From Pseudemcibacter sp038106445 (GTDB lineage: Bacteria > Pseudomonadota > Alphaproteobacteria > Sphingomonadales > Emcibacteraceae), in NCBI GenBank assembly GCA_038106445.1, contig JAYODU010000009.1:1-64000 (forward strand): a stretch of DNA of 64,000 nucleotides. The letters are read 5' to 3'. This document shows, piece by piece, positions 26,692 through 33,900 of the stretch. Position 1 is the stretch's first letter. The number at the start of each line of letters is the position of its first letter. The position numbers and the translations under genes were made by a program. The notes beneath the pieces are model-generated. The model saw only the letters and a list, made by a program, of their open reading frames with translations, had not been told where the DNA came from and made no database searches.

Positions 26692-27837
26692 TTGCGTTTG
26701 AAGGATTGTCATAATTTTCATGATTTTAGAAAGCTTGCCGAAAGGCGGCTTCCTGGCCCTATCTTTAATTATATTGATGGTGCTGCGGATGATGAGCTGA
26801 CTTACCAGCGTAATTGGCAGAGTTTTGATGATTGTGACCTGGTGCCGAACGTTCTTCGCGGTGTCGAAGACATTGACATGTCCGTTACCATTATGGGGCA
26901 TAAGCTGGATATGCCCATTTACTGTTCGCCAACGGCGCTTCAACGGGTTTTTCATCATGACGGTGAATATGCTGTTGCGGCCGCAGCCGAAAAATATGGC
27001 ACTATGTTCGGGGTTTCGTCACTTGGCACTGTTTGCCTGCGTGATGTAAAGGCAAGGTTTAAAAACCCGCAGGCTTATCAGTTTTATTTTCATAAGGATC
27101 GGGGCCTGAACAAGGCAATGCTTGAAAGCGCAAAAATGGTCGGGGTCGATATCATGATGCTTACGGTGGATACCATTACAGGTGGGAACCGGGAACGTGA
27201 TCTTCGTACCGGATTTTCTATCCCGTTCAGGTTGACGCCTTCTGCTCTTTTTGAATTTATGCGAAAGCCCATGTGGGGAATAAACTATCTGACCCACGAA
27301 AAATTTAGTTTACCGCAGCTTGATGCGCATGTGGATATGAGCGGCGGTGCGGTCTCGATCGGTAAATATTTCACCGAAATGCTTGATCCTTCCATGAACT
27401 GGGATGATGTGGCGGAAATGGTGAAATTTTGGGATGGAGAGTTTTGCCTTAAAGGTATCATGAGCGTGGAAGACGCCAAAAAAGCCGTTGATATTGGCTG
27501 CACTGGCATCATTTTATCCAATCATGGTGGGCGGCAGCTTGATGGTTCGCGAAGCCCGTTTGATCAACTGGCTGAGATCGTGGATGCGGTTGGTGATGAT
27601 ATTGATGTGATCATGGATAGCGGCATTCAGCGAGGTACACATGTACTTAAGGCATTATCACTTGGGGCAAAGGCCGTAGGTGGCGGGAGGTTTTATCTTT
27701 ATCCCCTTGCTGCTGCCGGTCAGCCGGGTGTGGAAAGGGCGCTTCAATTAATGCGTGAAGAAATAAGACGGGGCATGATGCTGATGGGTTGCCGGTCTGT
27801 CAGCGAATTAACAAGAGCAAATCTAAGGTTTCGATAA
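26692..27837 (+). CDS. FMN-dependent alpha-hydroxy-acid oxidase/dehydrogenase
   Basis: A 381-residue enzyme of the LldD/glycolate oxidase family, which oxidises an (S)-2-hydroxy acid to the 2-keto acid. Motifs: FNYIDGAADDELTYQRN at the N-terminus, PIYCSPTALQRVFHHDGE, the FMN/active-site SNHGGRQLDG with the catalytic His278 and Arg281, and VGGGRFYLYPLAAAGQPGV. No transmembrane helix is seen in the variable loop, so it may be soluble. The start is TTG with AGGA upstream; there is no ATG close by. It is the last gene of the plus operon and could complete the pathway by oxidising a hydroxy acid released by the TIM-barrel enzyme, which is inference. Confidence 0.93.
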   Translation: MRLKDCHNFHDFRKLAERRLPGPIFNYIDGAADDELTYQRNWQSFDDCDLVPNVLRGVEDIDMSVTIMGHKLDMPIYCSPTALQRVFHHDGEYAVAAAAEKYGTMFGVSSLGTVCLRDVKARFKNPQAYQFYFHKDRGLNKAMLESAKMVGVDIMMLTVDTITGGNRERDLRTGFSIPFRLTPSALFEFMRKPMWGINYLTHEKFSLPQLDAHVDMSGGAVSIGKYFTEMLDPSMNWDDVAEMVKFWDGEFCLKGIMSVEDAKKAVDIGCTGIILSNHGGRQLDGSRSPFDQLAEIVDAVGDDIDVIMDSGIQRGTHVLKALSLGAKAVGGGRFYLYPLAAAGQPGVERALQLMREEIRRGMMLMGCRSVSELTRANLRFR

Positions 27838-27863
27838 ACTGAAAAATAAGCTTTTTAATCCTT

Positions 27864-29849
27864 CTATTGCAAATGCTTACGATACCAGTCCAAATTTCGT
27901 TTCATTCTGTCATTAAGGTAACTGGGCACTGTTATGCCATGATGCTGATCCGGGTAAATAACAAGCCTTGTATCGATATTAAGAGAACGCAGTGCCTGAT
28001 ACATTTGTTCTGCGCCCAGACATGGAACATTGAAATCTTTTTCTGCGCATTGAAAAAGTGTGGGTGTTTTAATTTTATCCGCGTTCAGGAACGGGAAACT
28101 GACCCTTTGATAGGCTTCGATGTTATCCCACGGTGTGCCGAGTTCCAGTTCATACTCACGGCTATATTGATCGTGACCATACATACCAAGCATGTTAGAT
28201 GCGCCGGCGCCGCTGATGGCGGCCTTGAAACGTGGATCACTGCTGATAACATAATTTGTTAAAATGCCACCGTAACTCCATCCCCCAACACCCATGCGTT
28301 CCGGATCAGTTATCCCTTCATTTATCAGATATTCACTACCCGCTAAAATATCGCTGACATCAACATTACCCCAATCGGCATAGATGGCTTTCGCAAAATC
28401 AAAACCCTTGCCGGATGAGCCGCGCGGATTAATACCGACGACAGCAAAACCATTCGCGGCGTAAATTTGCCAGTCGCTCATAAATTCGTGGCTGAACTGG
28501 TAAACCGGCCCACCGTGAAGACGAAAAATTGTTGGCAATTTTTGACCCTGCTGATAGTTCGCGGGTAGCGTCATTATTCCGCTAATCTCATAGCCGTCAT
28601 TCATAAATTGAAATGGCTTAGTGATGCCAAGCGCAACATGGTCAAGCCACTCATTGTGATTGGTAAGTTTCTGTTCGGTGCCATCCTTAAATAAATATAA
28701 TTCAAACGGGCGGTCATCATTGCTATCCAGCAAAATTATGTCCCCATCGTCTGACACATCATAGTCGAGTGCAAATCGTTTGCCGTTGTTGATATAGTCG
28801 ATATTACCGCTTTCGACGTTGATAGCGGCTACCCAGGTAGATCTGTCCTGTTCTATCAGTGCGAAAATATTTTCGCCGTCAGATGACCATTTTGGCAAAT
28901 AGAAGTTGCGGTCAATGCGAGCGATATTTTGGTTAGTACCGGTTTCGATATCCGCGACCGTCATTTGCCATGTCGCATAATATATCCATTTGCTTTCACC
29001 GGATTGCAGCCATACGAGTTTTTTACTATCGGGTGACCAAGCCGGGGGTGATTCCCAGTAGGGATCAACATCCGTTCCTTCGAAATGGCTAATTCTAATG
29101 GCTTCTGATCCTTCCTCCGGTTTCATAATGAACACATCGGTATCCATATTACGGTCAGGATCATTACGATGTTTGTAAACAAATGCGATCCATTTTCCGT
29201 CTGGTGACCATGCAGGTAGCCAGTGATCCTGTTCACCATTTGTTATTTGAACTACTTTTTTATCATTAATATTCAGTATGAAAATATGGCGTCTTTTTCC
29301 CGATAAATAACCGTACCAGTCTTCTTTAAACTGAAACCTGTCGATAACGATCGGGGGCGTCGTGCCCGCATTATTTGGTTTGGGACCACCGGCAAAAGCC
29401 GTCAAAACAATTTGTGTGCTATCAGGCGCCCATTCAAAATTCAGTATGCCCCCTTCGACATTCGATATTTGTCTGGAATTGCTACCATCAGAATTCATGA
29501 TGAATATTTGTGCGCTCCCATCCCCCGTATCATCACCAAGATAAGCGATCATTTGACCATCCGGGCTATATTTTGGGTCCCATTCACTTTTATCTGAAGA
29601 TGTGGTTAATTTTTGCGCGCTTTTTTCATCAATTTTCAAATGCCAAATATCATTGTTTTGAATATCCAAATCCGTATTGTGATTGCTGACCACATAGACA
29701 ATATTTTTACCGTTTGGCGAAAAATTGGGACCACTTACATCCTTGATATTACTTAAATCCTGTAATGATATTGAACGGCGTAGTTCCTGCGCTAACGATA
29801 GCGGGGCAAAAATAATGAGTGCCAAACTTAATAAGAATCTAATTTTCAT
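27864..29849 (-). CDS. S9 family serine peptidase
   Basis: A 661-residue prolyl-oligopeptidase-family (S9C-like) exopeptidase. A signal peptide (to LSLAQE) indicates periplasmic location. An N-terminal beta-propeller with PD40/TolB-like repeats (YSPDGQMIAYLGDD, WAPDSTQIVLTA, WSPDGKWIAFV, WSPDSKKLVWLQ) is followed by the alpha/beta-hydrolase domain. The catalytic triad is Ser525 (GGWSYGG), Asp605 (CAEKDFN) and His637 (DQHHG). RLHGGPVYQF and GINPRGSSGKG form the oxyanion-side region. It would trim dipeptides or acyl-peptides from oligopeptides. It is monocistronic and convergent with the hydroxy-acid oxidase gene. Confidence 0.95.
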   Translation of the reverse strand: MKIRFLLSLALIIFAPLSLAQELRRSISLQDLSNIKDVSGPNFSPNGKNIVYVVSNHNTDLDIQNNDIWHLKIDEKSAQKLTTSSDKSEWDPKYSPDGQMIAYLGDDTGDGSAQIFIMNSDGSNSRQISNVEGGILNFEWAPDSTQIVLTAFAGGPKPNNAGTTPPIVIDRFQFKEDWYGYLSGKRRHIFILNINDKKVVQITNGEQDHWLPAWSPDGKWIAFVYKHRNDPDRNMDTDVFIMKPEEGSEAIRISHFEGTDVDPYWESPPAWSPDSKKLVWLQSGESKWIYYATWQMTVADIETGTNQNIARIDRNFYLPKWSSDGENIFALIEQDRSTWVAAINVESGNIDYINNGKRFALDYDVSDDGDIILLDSNDDRPFELYLFKDGTEQKLTNHNEWLDHVALGITKPFQFMNDGYEISGIMTLPANYQQGQKLPTIFRLHGGPVYQFSHEFMSDWQIYAANGFAVVGINPRGSSGKGFDFAKAIYADWGNVDVSDILAGSEYLINEGITDPERMGVGGWSYGGILTNYVISSDPRFKAAISGAGASNMLGMYGHDQYSREYELELGTPWDNIEAYQRVSFPFLNADKIKTPTLFQCAEKDFNVPCLGAEQMYQALRSLNIDTRLVIYPDQHHGITVPSYLNDRMKRNLDWYRKHLQ

Positions 29850-30130
29850 TTCTTTATTGTTCTCAATGGTTATTCAGTGTTTTAAGATTTCTGATATGCG
29901 TCTTATTGTTATTAGTTATTATCCAAATCTGTTCCTGTGTCGACAAATTATTGAGGGATAAACTACTTGTTTATTTCGTTCTAATTGGGGATTATTGAAA
30001 GGAGATAGCTTATTACTACTTCCAAAGTATTCAGAAATATTATAAACCAGTTTATCTCGCTTCATGAGACGCGATATTTTTGTGCATAACTTTAATAATG
30101 AAACAAGATACCTGAAATAACGAGGAAATT

Positions 30131-30334
30131 ATGAATATATTTAAAATTGCTATACTCACTTCTCTTTTTGCTGTTCTTTCAGCATGTGGCGATAGTGGTG
30201 ATAATAATGATGCATCTACTGCGGTTAATAATGCGGCTTCTGAAATGGAAGCAATGACCGAAGAAGCCCGTGAAAAAGCTCAGGAGGAAGCTAAAAAACG
30301 TGCTGAAGAGCTCGAAGCATTGGAAAATCAATAG
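30131..30334 (+). CDS. Small lipoprotein
   Basis: A 67-residue lipoprotein with lipobox LSAC (Cys19) and a short acidic linker (GDSGDNNDAS). A highly charged helix (residues about 38-66, rich in Glu, Ala and Lys) is likely to form a coiled coil. No family recognised. An AGGAAATT precedes the ATG, and a terminator follows, so it is a compact monocistronic gene. It is possibly an envelope-structuring lipoprotein of the kind found in many Gram-negative bacteria, but there is no direct evidence. Confidence 0.8.
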   Translation: MNIFKIAILTSLFAVLSACGDSGDNNDASTAVNNAASEMEAMTEEAREKAQEEAKKRAEELEALENQ

Positions 30335-30381
30335 AATTTTTTAAATGCATACTGCTAATGGCGACTTCTAAACGAAATCTC

Positions 30382-30412
30382 ACGTCTGGCTGTTTGGTCA
30401 GGCGTATTTTTT
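30382..30412 (+). terminator. Terminator after the small lipoprotein gene
   Basis: Stem ACGTCTG / CAGGCGT (one G-T pair) with a 10-base loop, then ATTTTTT. It begins 48 bases after the stop codon. Confidence 0.65.
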
Positions 30413-30461
30413 GTGCTATTTTTAAAAAATAAGTAATCGATATGTACTTAGCCAAAATAAA

Positions 30462-30549
30462 TGGAGGAGAGGAAGGGATTCGAACCCTCGAGAGCTTGCG
30501 CTCAACACACTTTCCAGGCGTGCGCCTTAAACCACTCGGCCACCTCTCC
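30462..30549 (-). tRNA. tRNA-Ser (anticodon GGA)
   Basis: An 88-base class II tRNA with encoded CCA. The acceptor stem is GGAGAGG / CCTCTCC and the D region GCCGAGTGGTTTAAGGC. The anticodon arm is CACGC-CTGGAAA-GTGTG, giving anticodon GGA. A long variable arm (GAGC-GCAA-GCTC) and the T loop TTCGAAT confirm serine type. The base before CCA (position 73) reads T, whereas G is usual for bacterial tRNA-Ser. It has its own promoter (30571-30598) and reads on the minus strand. Confidence 0.95.
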
Positions 30550-30570
30550 CGATCACTTATCAGCAGGCGC

Positions 30571-30598
30571 AATATAGCGTTCTTTTTTAAGTTCGCAA
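30571..30598 (-). promoter_or_regulatory. Sigma-70-type promoter of the tRNA-Ser gene
   Basis: On the minus strand TTGCGA (30593-30598), a 16-base spacer and TATATT (30571-30576) lie 21 bases before the mature 5' end of the tRNA. Confidence 0.6.
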
Positions 30599-30648
30599 GT
30601 ATTTGTATGCTTTTTTGGAAGAGTTTATTGCTTTTCATCAGGAAACAC

Positions 30649-30677
30649 TTGACATTGGGCTCCAGTTTAACGATAAG
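30649..30677 (+). promoter_or_regulatory. Probable rpmF promoter
   Basis: TTGACA (30649-30654), a 17-base spacer and GATAAG (30672-30677) lie about 60 bases before the rpmF start codon. The -35 box is perfect and the -10 box moderate. Confidence 0.55.
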
Positions 30678-30736
30678 ACACTGTTTTTGAGATTCAGAGC
30701 CACGAGATTGGCTTAAGCAGACGATAGGAAATTAAA

Positions 30737-30922
30737 ATGGCAGTTCCAAAAAGAAAAGTATCACCGCATCGCCGCGGTAATCGTCGTTCCCACGATAGTC
30801 TGGGCGTGGATACATATGTAGAAGATCAGGAAAGCGGTGAACTTCGCCGTCGTCATCATATTGATCTGAGTTCAGGCAAGTATCGCGGACGCCAGATTCT
30901 TGAGCCCAAAGGCGATTTTTAA
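30737..30922 (+). CDS. rpmF: 50S ribosomal protein L32
   Basis: A 61-residue ribosomal protein. It begins MAVPKRKVSPHRRGNRRSHD, the standard N-terminus of the alphaproteobacterial L32 type, and continues with RRHHIDLSSGKYRGRQIL. The cysteines of zinc-binding L32 forms are absent. It is transcribed alone from a TTGACA promoter and followed by a strong terminator, convergent with lepA. Confidence 0.97.
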   Translation: MAVPKRKVSPHRRGNRRSHDSLGVDTYVEDQESGELRRRHHIDLSSGKYRGRQILEPKGDF

Positions 30923-30944
30923 GAAATTTTTTTAAGAATTCATC

Positions 30945-30975
30945 AAAACCCGGCGAAACACAGCCGGGTTTTTTT
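30945..30975 (+). terminator. rpmF terminator, possibly bidirectional
   Basis: AAAACCCGGC, loop GAAACACA, GCCGGG then seven Ts. On the other strand the same stem is followed by four Ts, so it may also help end lepA transcription, whose stop is 5 bases away. Confidence 0.88.
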
Positions 30976-30979
30976 ATAT

Positions 30980-32785
30980 CTATTTGTCGTCACGCATTTT
31001 AAGGGCAGCGATGAAGGCTTCGTGCGGGATATCCACTTTACCATATTGGCGCATTTTCTTTTTCCCCTTTTTTTGTTTTTCAAGGAGCTTGCGTTTTCGG
31101 CTGATGTCACCACCATAACATTTTGCTGTTACATCCTTGCGCATGGCACTTATGGTTTCCCGGGCGATAACTTTTCCACCTATTGCTGCCTGAATAGGAA
31201 TTTTAAAAAGCTGACGGGGGATAAGATCCTTAAGACGTTCACAAAGCGCCCGCCCACGGTATTCAGCCTGGCTTTTATGTACCATCATGCTCAGCGCATC
31301 TACCGGTTCGCCGTTTACAAGGATGGAAAGTTTGACCAAATCACCTTCCCTGTATATACCCAGCTGATAATCAAAACTGGCATAACCACGGGTCAGTGAT
31401 TTTAATTTATCATAGAAATCATAGACAACTTCATTAAGTGGCAGATTATAGACCACCATAGCGCGGTTCCCCGCATAGGTAAGTTCTACCTGTTCACCGC
31501 GCTTTTCCTGACATAATGAAAGCACTGCACCTAGATATTCATCGGGAACAAGGATAGTTGCCTTGATCCATGGTTCTTCCATATGGTCTATGAGGGTCAC
31601 ATCCGGCATGTCGGCCGGATTATGTAATTCAATAATACCACCCTTTTTCATAAGAAGCTTATAAATGACGCTAGGTGAAGTCGTGATGATATCAAGGTCA
31701 AATTCACGCATGAGCCGTTCCTGAATAATTTCAAGATGCAACATGCCAAGAAAACCGCACCGGAAACCGTAACCAAGGGCGGCGGAAGTTTCAGTTTCAA
31801 ATTGAAAGCTGGCATCATTCAGCCGAAGCTTATGCATGCTTTCCCGAAGCACTTCAAAATCGGCAGCGTCAGCAGGAAACAAACCGCAGAATACAACGCT
31901 TTGAACCGGTTTGAAGCCGGGCAGGGCTTTTTGTGTTTCATTTTTATATTCGGTAATAGTGTCACCAACATGAGTATGCGATACTTCCTTGATGGATGCA
32001 GTAAAAAAGCCGACTTCACCTGGGCCTAGTTCACTTACCATTGTGTCCTTCGGTTTAAATACTCCGACACGATCTACAAGATGGTCTGTTCCTGCCGCCA
32101 TCATTTTGACGCGCATTCCTTTTTTAAGTTTACCGTCCATAATGCGCACAAGTACCATTACGCCAAGGTAAGTGTCGTACCAGCTGTCCACCAGAAGCGC
32201 CTTGAGCGGCTTAGTAGAATCACCTTCAGGCGGAGGTAAAATTTTAATCAGACTTTCCAGCAGTTCTTCAATACCAACCCCTGTTTTTGCCGAAACGCAT
32301 ATCGCACCGGATGCATCAATACCGATTACATCTTCAATTTGTACCCTGACTTGCTCCGGCTCTGCAGCGGGTAAGTCTATTTTATTAAGCACCGGTACAA
32401 TTTCGTGATTATTGTCGATTGCCTGATAAACATTGGCGAGGGTCTGGGCCTCGACGCCCTGGCTGGCATCCACGACCAGAATCGATCCTTCACAGGCGTA
32501 AAGGCATCGGCTGACTTCATAGGAAAAATCAACATGACCCGGCGTATCCATTAAATTCAGGATATAATTTTCGCTGTTCTTTGCCTTATATTCAAGCCGG
32601 ACAGTCTGCGCCTTGATCGTGATACCGCGTTCGCGTTCAATATCCATATTATCAAGAACCTGTTCCTTCATTTCACGATCGCTCAGCCCGCCGCAGAATT
32701 GTATAAGCCGGTCGGCAAGCGTAGATTTCCCATGGTCAATATGCGCAACGATAGAAAAGTTTCTGATATGTTGAATGTCTGTCAT
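30980..32785 (-). CDS. lepA: Elongation factor 4 (LepA)
   Basis: A ribosome-associated translational GTPase that promotes back-translocation and correct assembly. P-loop AHIDHGKST (about residues 12-20), switch II DTPGHVDF and NKIDLP are all present. The EF-G-like domains and the LepA-specific C-terminal domain end PHEAFIAALKMRDD. At 601 residues from the ATG at 32785 (MTDIQHIRNFSIV) it has the standard length. The frame also opens at a TTG at 32821, which I reject because it adds a non-homologous N-terminus. It lies 49 bases after a methyltransferase gene on the same strand. Confidence 0.97.
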   Translation of the reverse strand: MTDIQHIRNFSIVAHIDHGKSTLADRLIQFCGGLSDREMKEQVLDNMDIERERGITIKAQTVRLEYKAKNSENYILNLMDTPGHVDFSYEVSRCLYACEGSILVVDASQGVEAQTLANVYQAIDNNHEIVPVLNKIDLPAAEPEQVRVQIEDVIGIDASGAICVSAKTGVGIEELLESLIKILPPPEGDSTKPLKALLVDSWYDTYLGVMVLVRIMDGKLKKGMRVKMMAAGTDHLVDRVGVFKPKDTMVSELGPGEVGFFTASIKEVSHTHVGDTITEYKNETQKALPGFKPVQSVVFCGLFPADAADFEVLRESMHKLRLNDASFQFETETSAALGYGFRCGFLGMLHLEIIQERLMREFDLDIITTSPSVIYKLLMKKGGIIELHNPADMPDVTLIDHMEEPWIKATILVPDEYLGAVLSLCQEKRGEQVELTYAGNRAMVVYNLPLNEVVYDFYDKLKSLTRGYASFDYQLGIYREGDLVKLSILVNGEPVDALSMMVHKSQAEYRGRALCERLKDLIPRQLFKIPIQAAIGGKVIARETISAMRKDVTAKCYGGDISRKRKLLEKQKKGKKKMRQYGKVDIPHEAFIAALKMRDDK

Positions 32786-32834
32786 GATGGGGCTTTTATC
32801 ATTAGCCCCATCAACATACAAGCCTGAGAATATA

Positions 32835-33818
32835 TTATTTTATCTCGGCCGGTTTATAGGCAAGAAAACGCCAGGCCCTGACGTGACCTTCTTTCATTAT
32901 TTTTGATTTCAGCATCCAGAATTCAGCTTCTTTTACCAGGCGTTTAATGGTCTCACTTTGATCTTCAGGGTGCTTTGTCAGGCTTTCAATTATATCACTG
33001 ACACCGACCCAACTGCGGGCGATCATATCGATATACTGGTCTGTTATATTTTCATTGACGCGCAGGATATAACCGCAATCGGTCAGCAGTTTTTCCATTG
33101 TGTCATTAGGGACAGGGAATGGATGTGTGGGTTCCTGCCTAAGCCATTTTTGAACATCTTTGTTTGACAGGGAATTATTGCTGCTAAGTGTGTAGTCATT
33201 GATAAGAAAAAGCCCGCCATCTTTTAATTTATTGAACAGGTTTTTAAGAAGGGTGTGTTTATCTTCCACAGAAAAGAGTGCCTCCTTGGAATACGCGCGG
33301 TCAAATTTACGCTCGAAAGGATCTCCACCGTTAGGGTTATAATGCTGGATCGGTGCCTTGCCTTCCAGTCCGGCTTTTTTGGAAAGTTCCATACCTTCTG
33401 CAGCAAGATGTTCTGATTCTTCATATCCCGTTATCCAGGCACCAAATTCAGCCGCAAGAACCCTTGACGGGCCACCAAGACCGGCACCAATAACTGCGAC
33501 ACTCATTTTAGAACTCATACCCAGCAGTTTTGACATGCTGGCCACATATTCCGGCCCGCCCGGACCGCAGTAACCTTCTCCCCAGATCATTTGCGCTACT
33601 TCCAGACGCCTATCATCCCATACAAGGGCTTCCGGGTTATCGCCTACGGGCCTGCTATCTTTTTCAGCAGATGCTGTTTTCTGAAGCTCCTGCTCTACAT
33701 CATTGCCTGATGCAAGTGCTGCTCGGACATCCTCTATATCGTACCCTTCCCACCAGGCTTTCATGCGCCATTTCATGGGTACTTTTACAGAATTATTTTT
33801 ACTAGCCATAACGTTCAA
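32835..33818 (-). CDS. Class I SAM-dependent methyltransferase
   Basis: A 327-residue cytoplasmic protein. The SAM-binding motif I is AVIGAGLGGPSRVLA, about residues 109-123, followed by GYEESEHLAAEG (acidic end of strand 2) and FDRAYSKEALFSVEDK (motif IV region). The ~100-residue N-terminal extension (RMKAWWEGYDIEDV) is shared by a set of uncharacterised alphaproteobacterial methyltransferases. The substrate is unknown; the closest well-studied relatives by motif are UbiE/Coq5-like small-molecule methyltransferases. It is on the same strand as lepA and probably co-transcribed with it. A start at Met4 (MASKNN) is also possible. Confidence 0.82.
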   Translation of the reverse strand: MNVMASKNNSVKVPMKWRMKAWWEGYDIEDVRAALASGNDVEQELQKTASAEKDSRPVGDNPEALVWDDRRLEVAQMIWGEGYCGPGGPEYVASMSKLLGMSSKMSVAVIGAGLGGPSRVLAAEFGAWITGYEESEHLAAEGMELSKKAGLEGKAPIQHYNPNGGDPFERKFDRAYSKEALFSVEDKHTLLKNLFNKLKDGGLFLINDYTLSSNNSLSNKDVQKWLRQEPTHPFPVPNDTMEKLLTDCGYILRVNENITDQYIDMIARSWVGVSDIIESLTKHPEDQSETIKRLVKEAEFWMLKSKIMKEGHVRAWRFLAYKPAEIK

Positions 33819-33900
33819 TTATCCACTCATAGTTCACACATGGGATACTATAAACGTATGATCTTTAAATATGGTTAATAGTAATGGCTCAACCCCGCAG

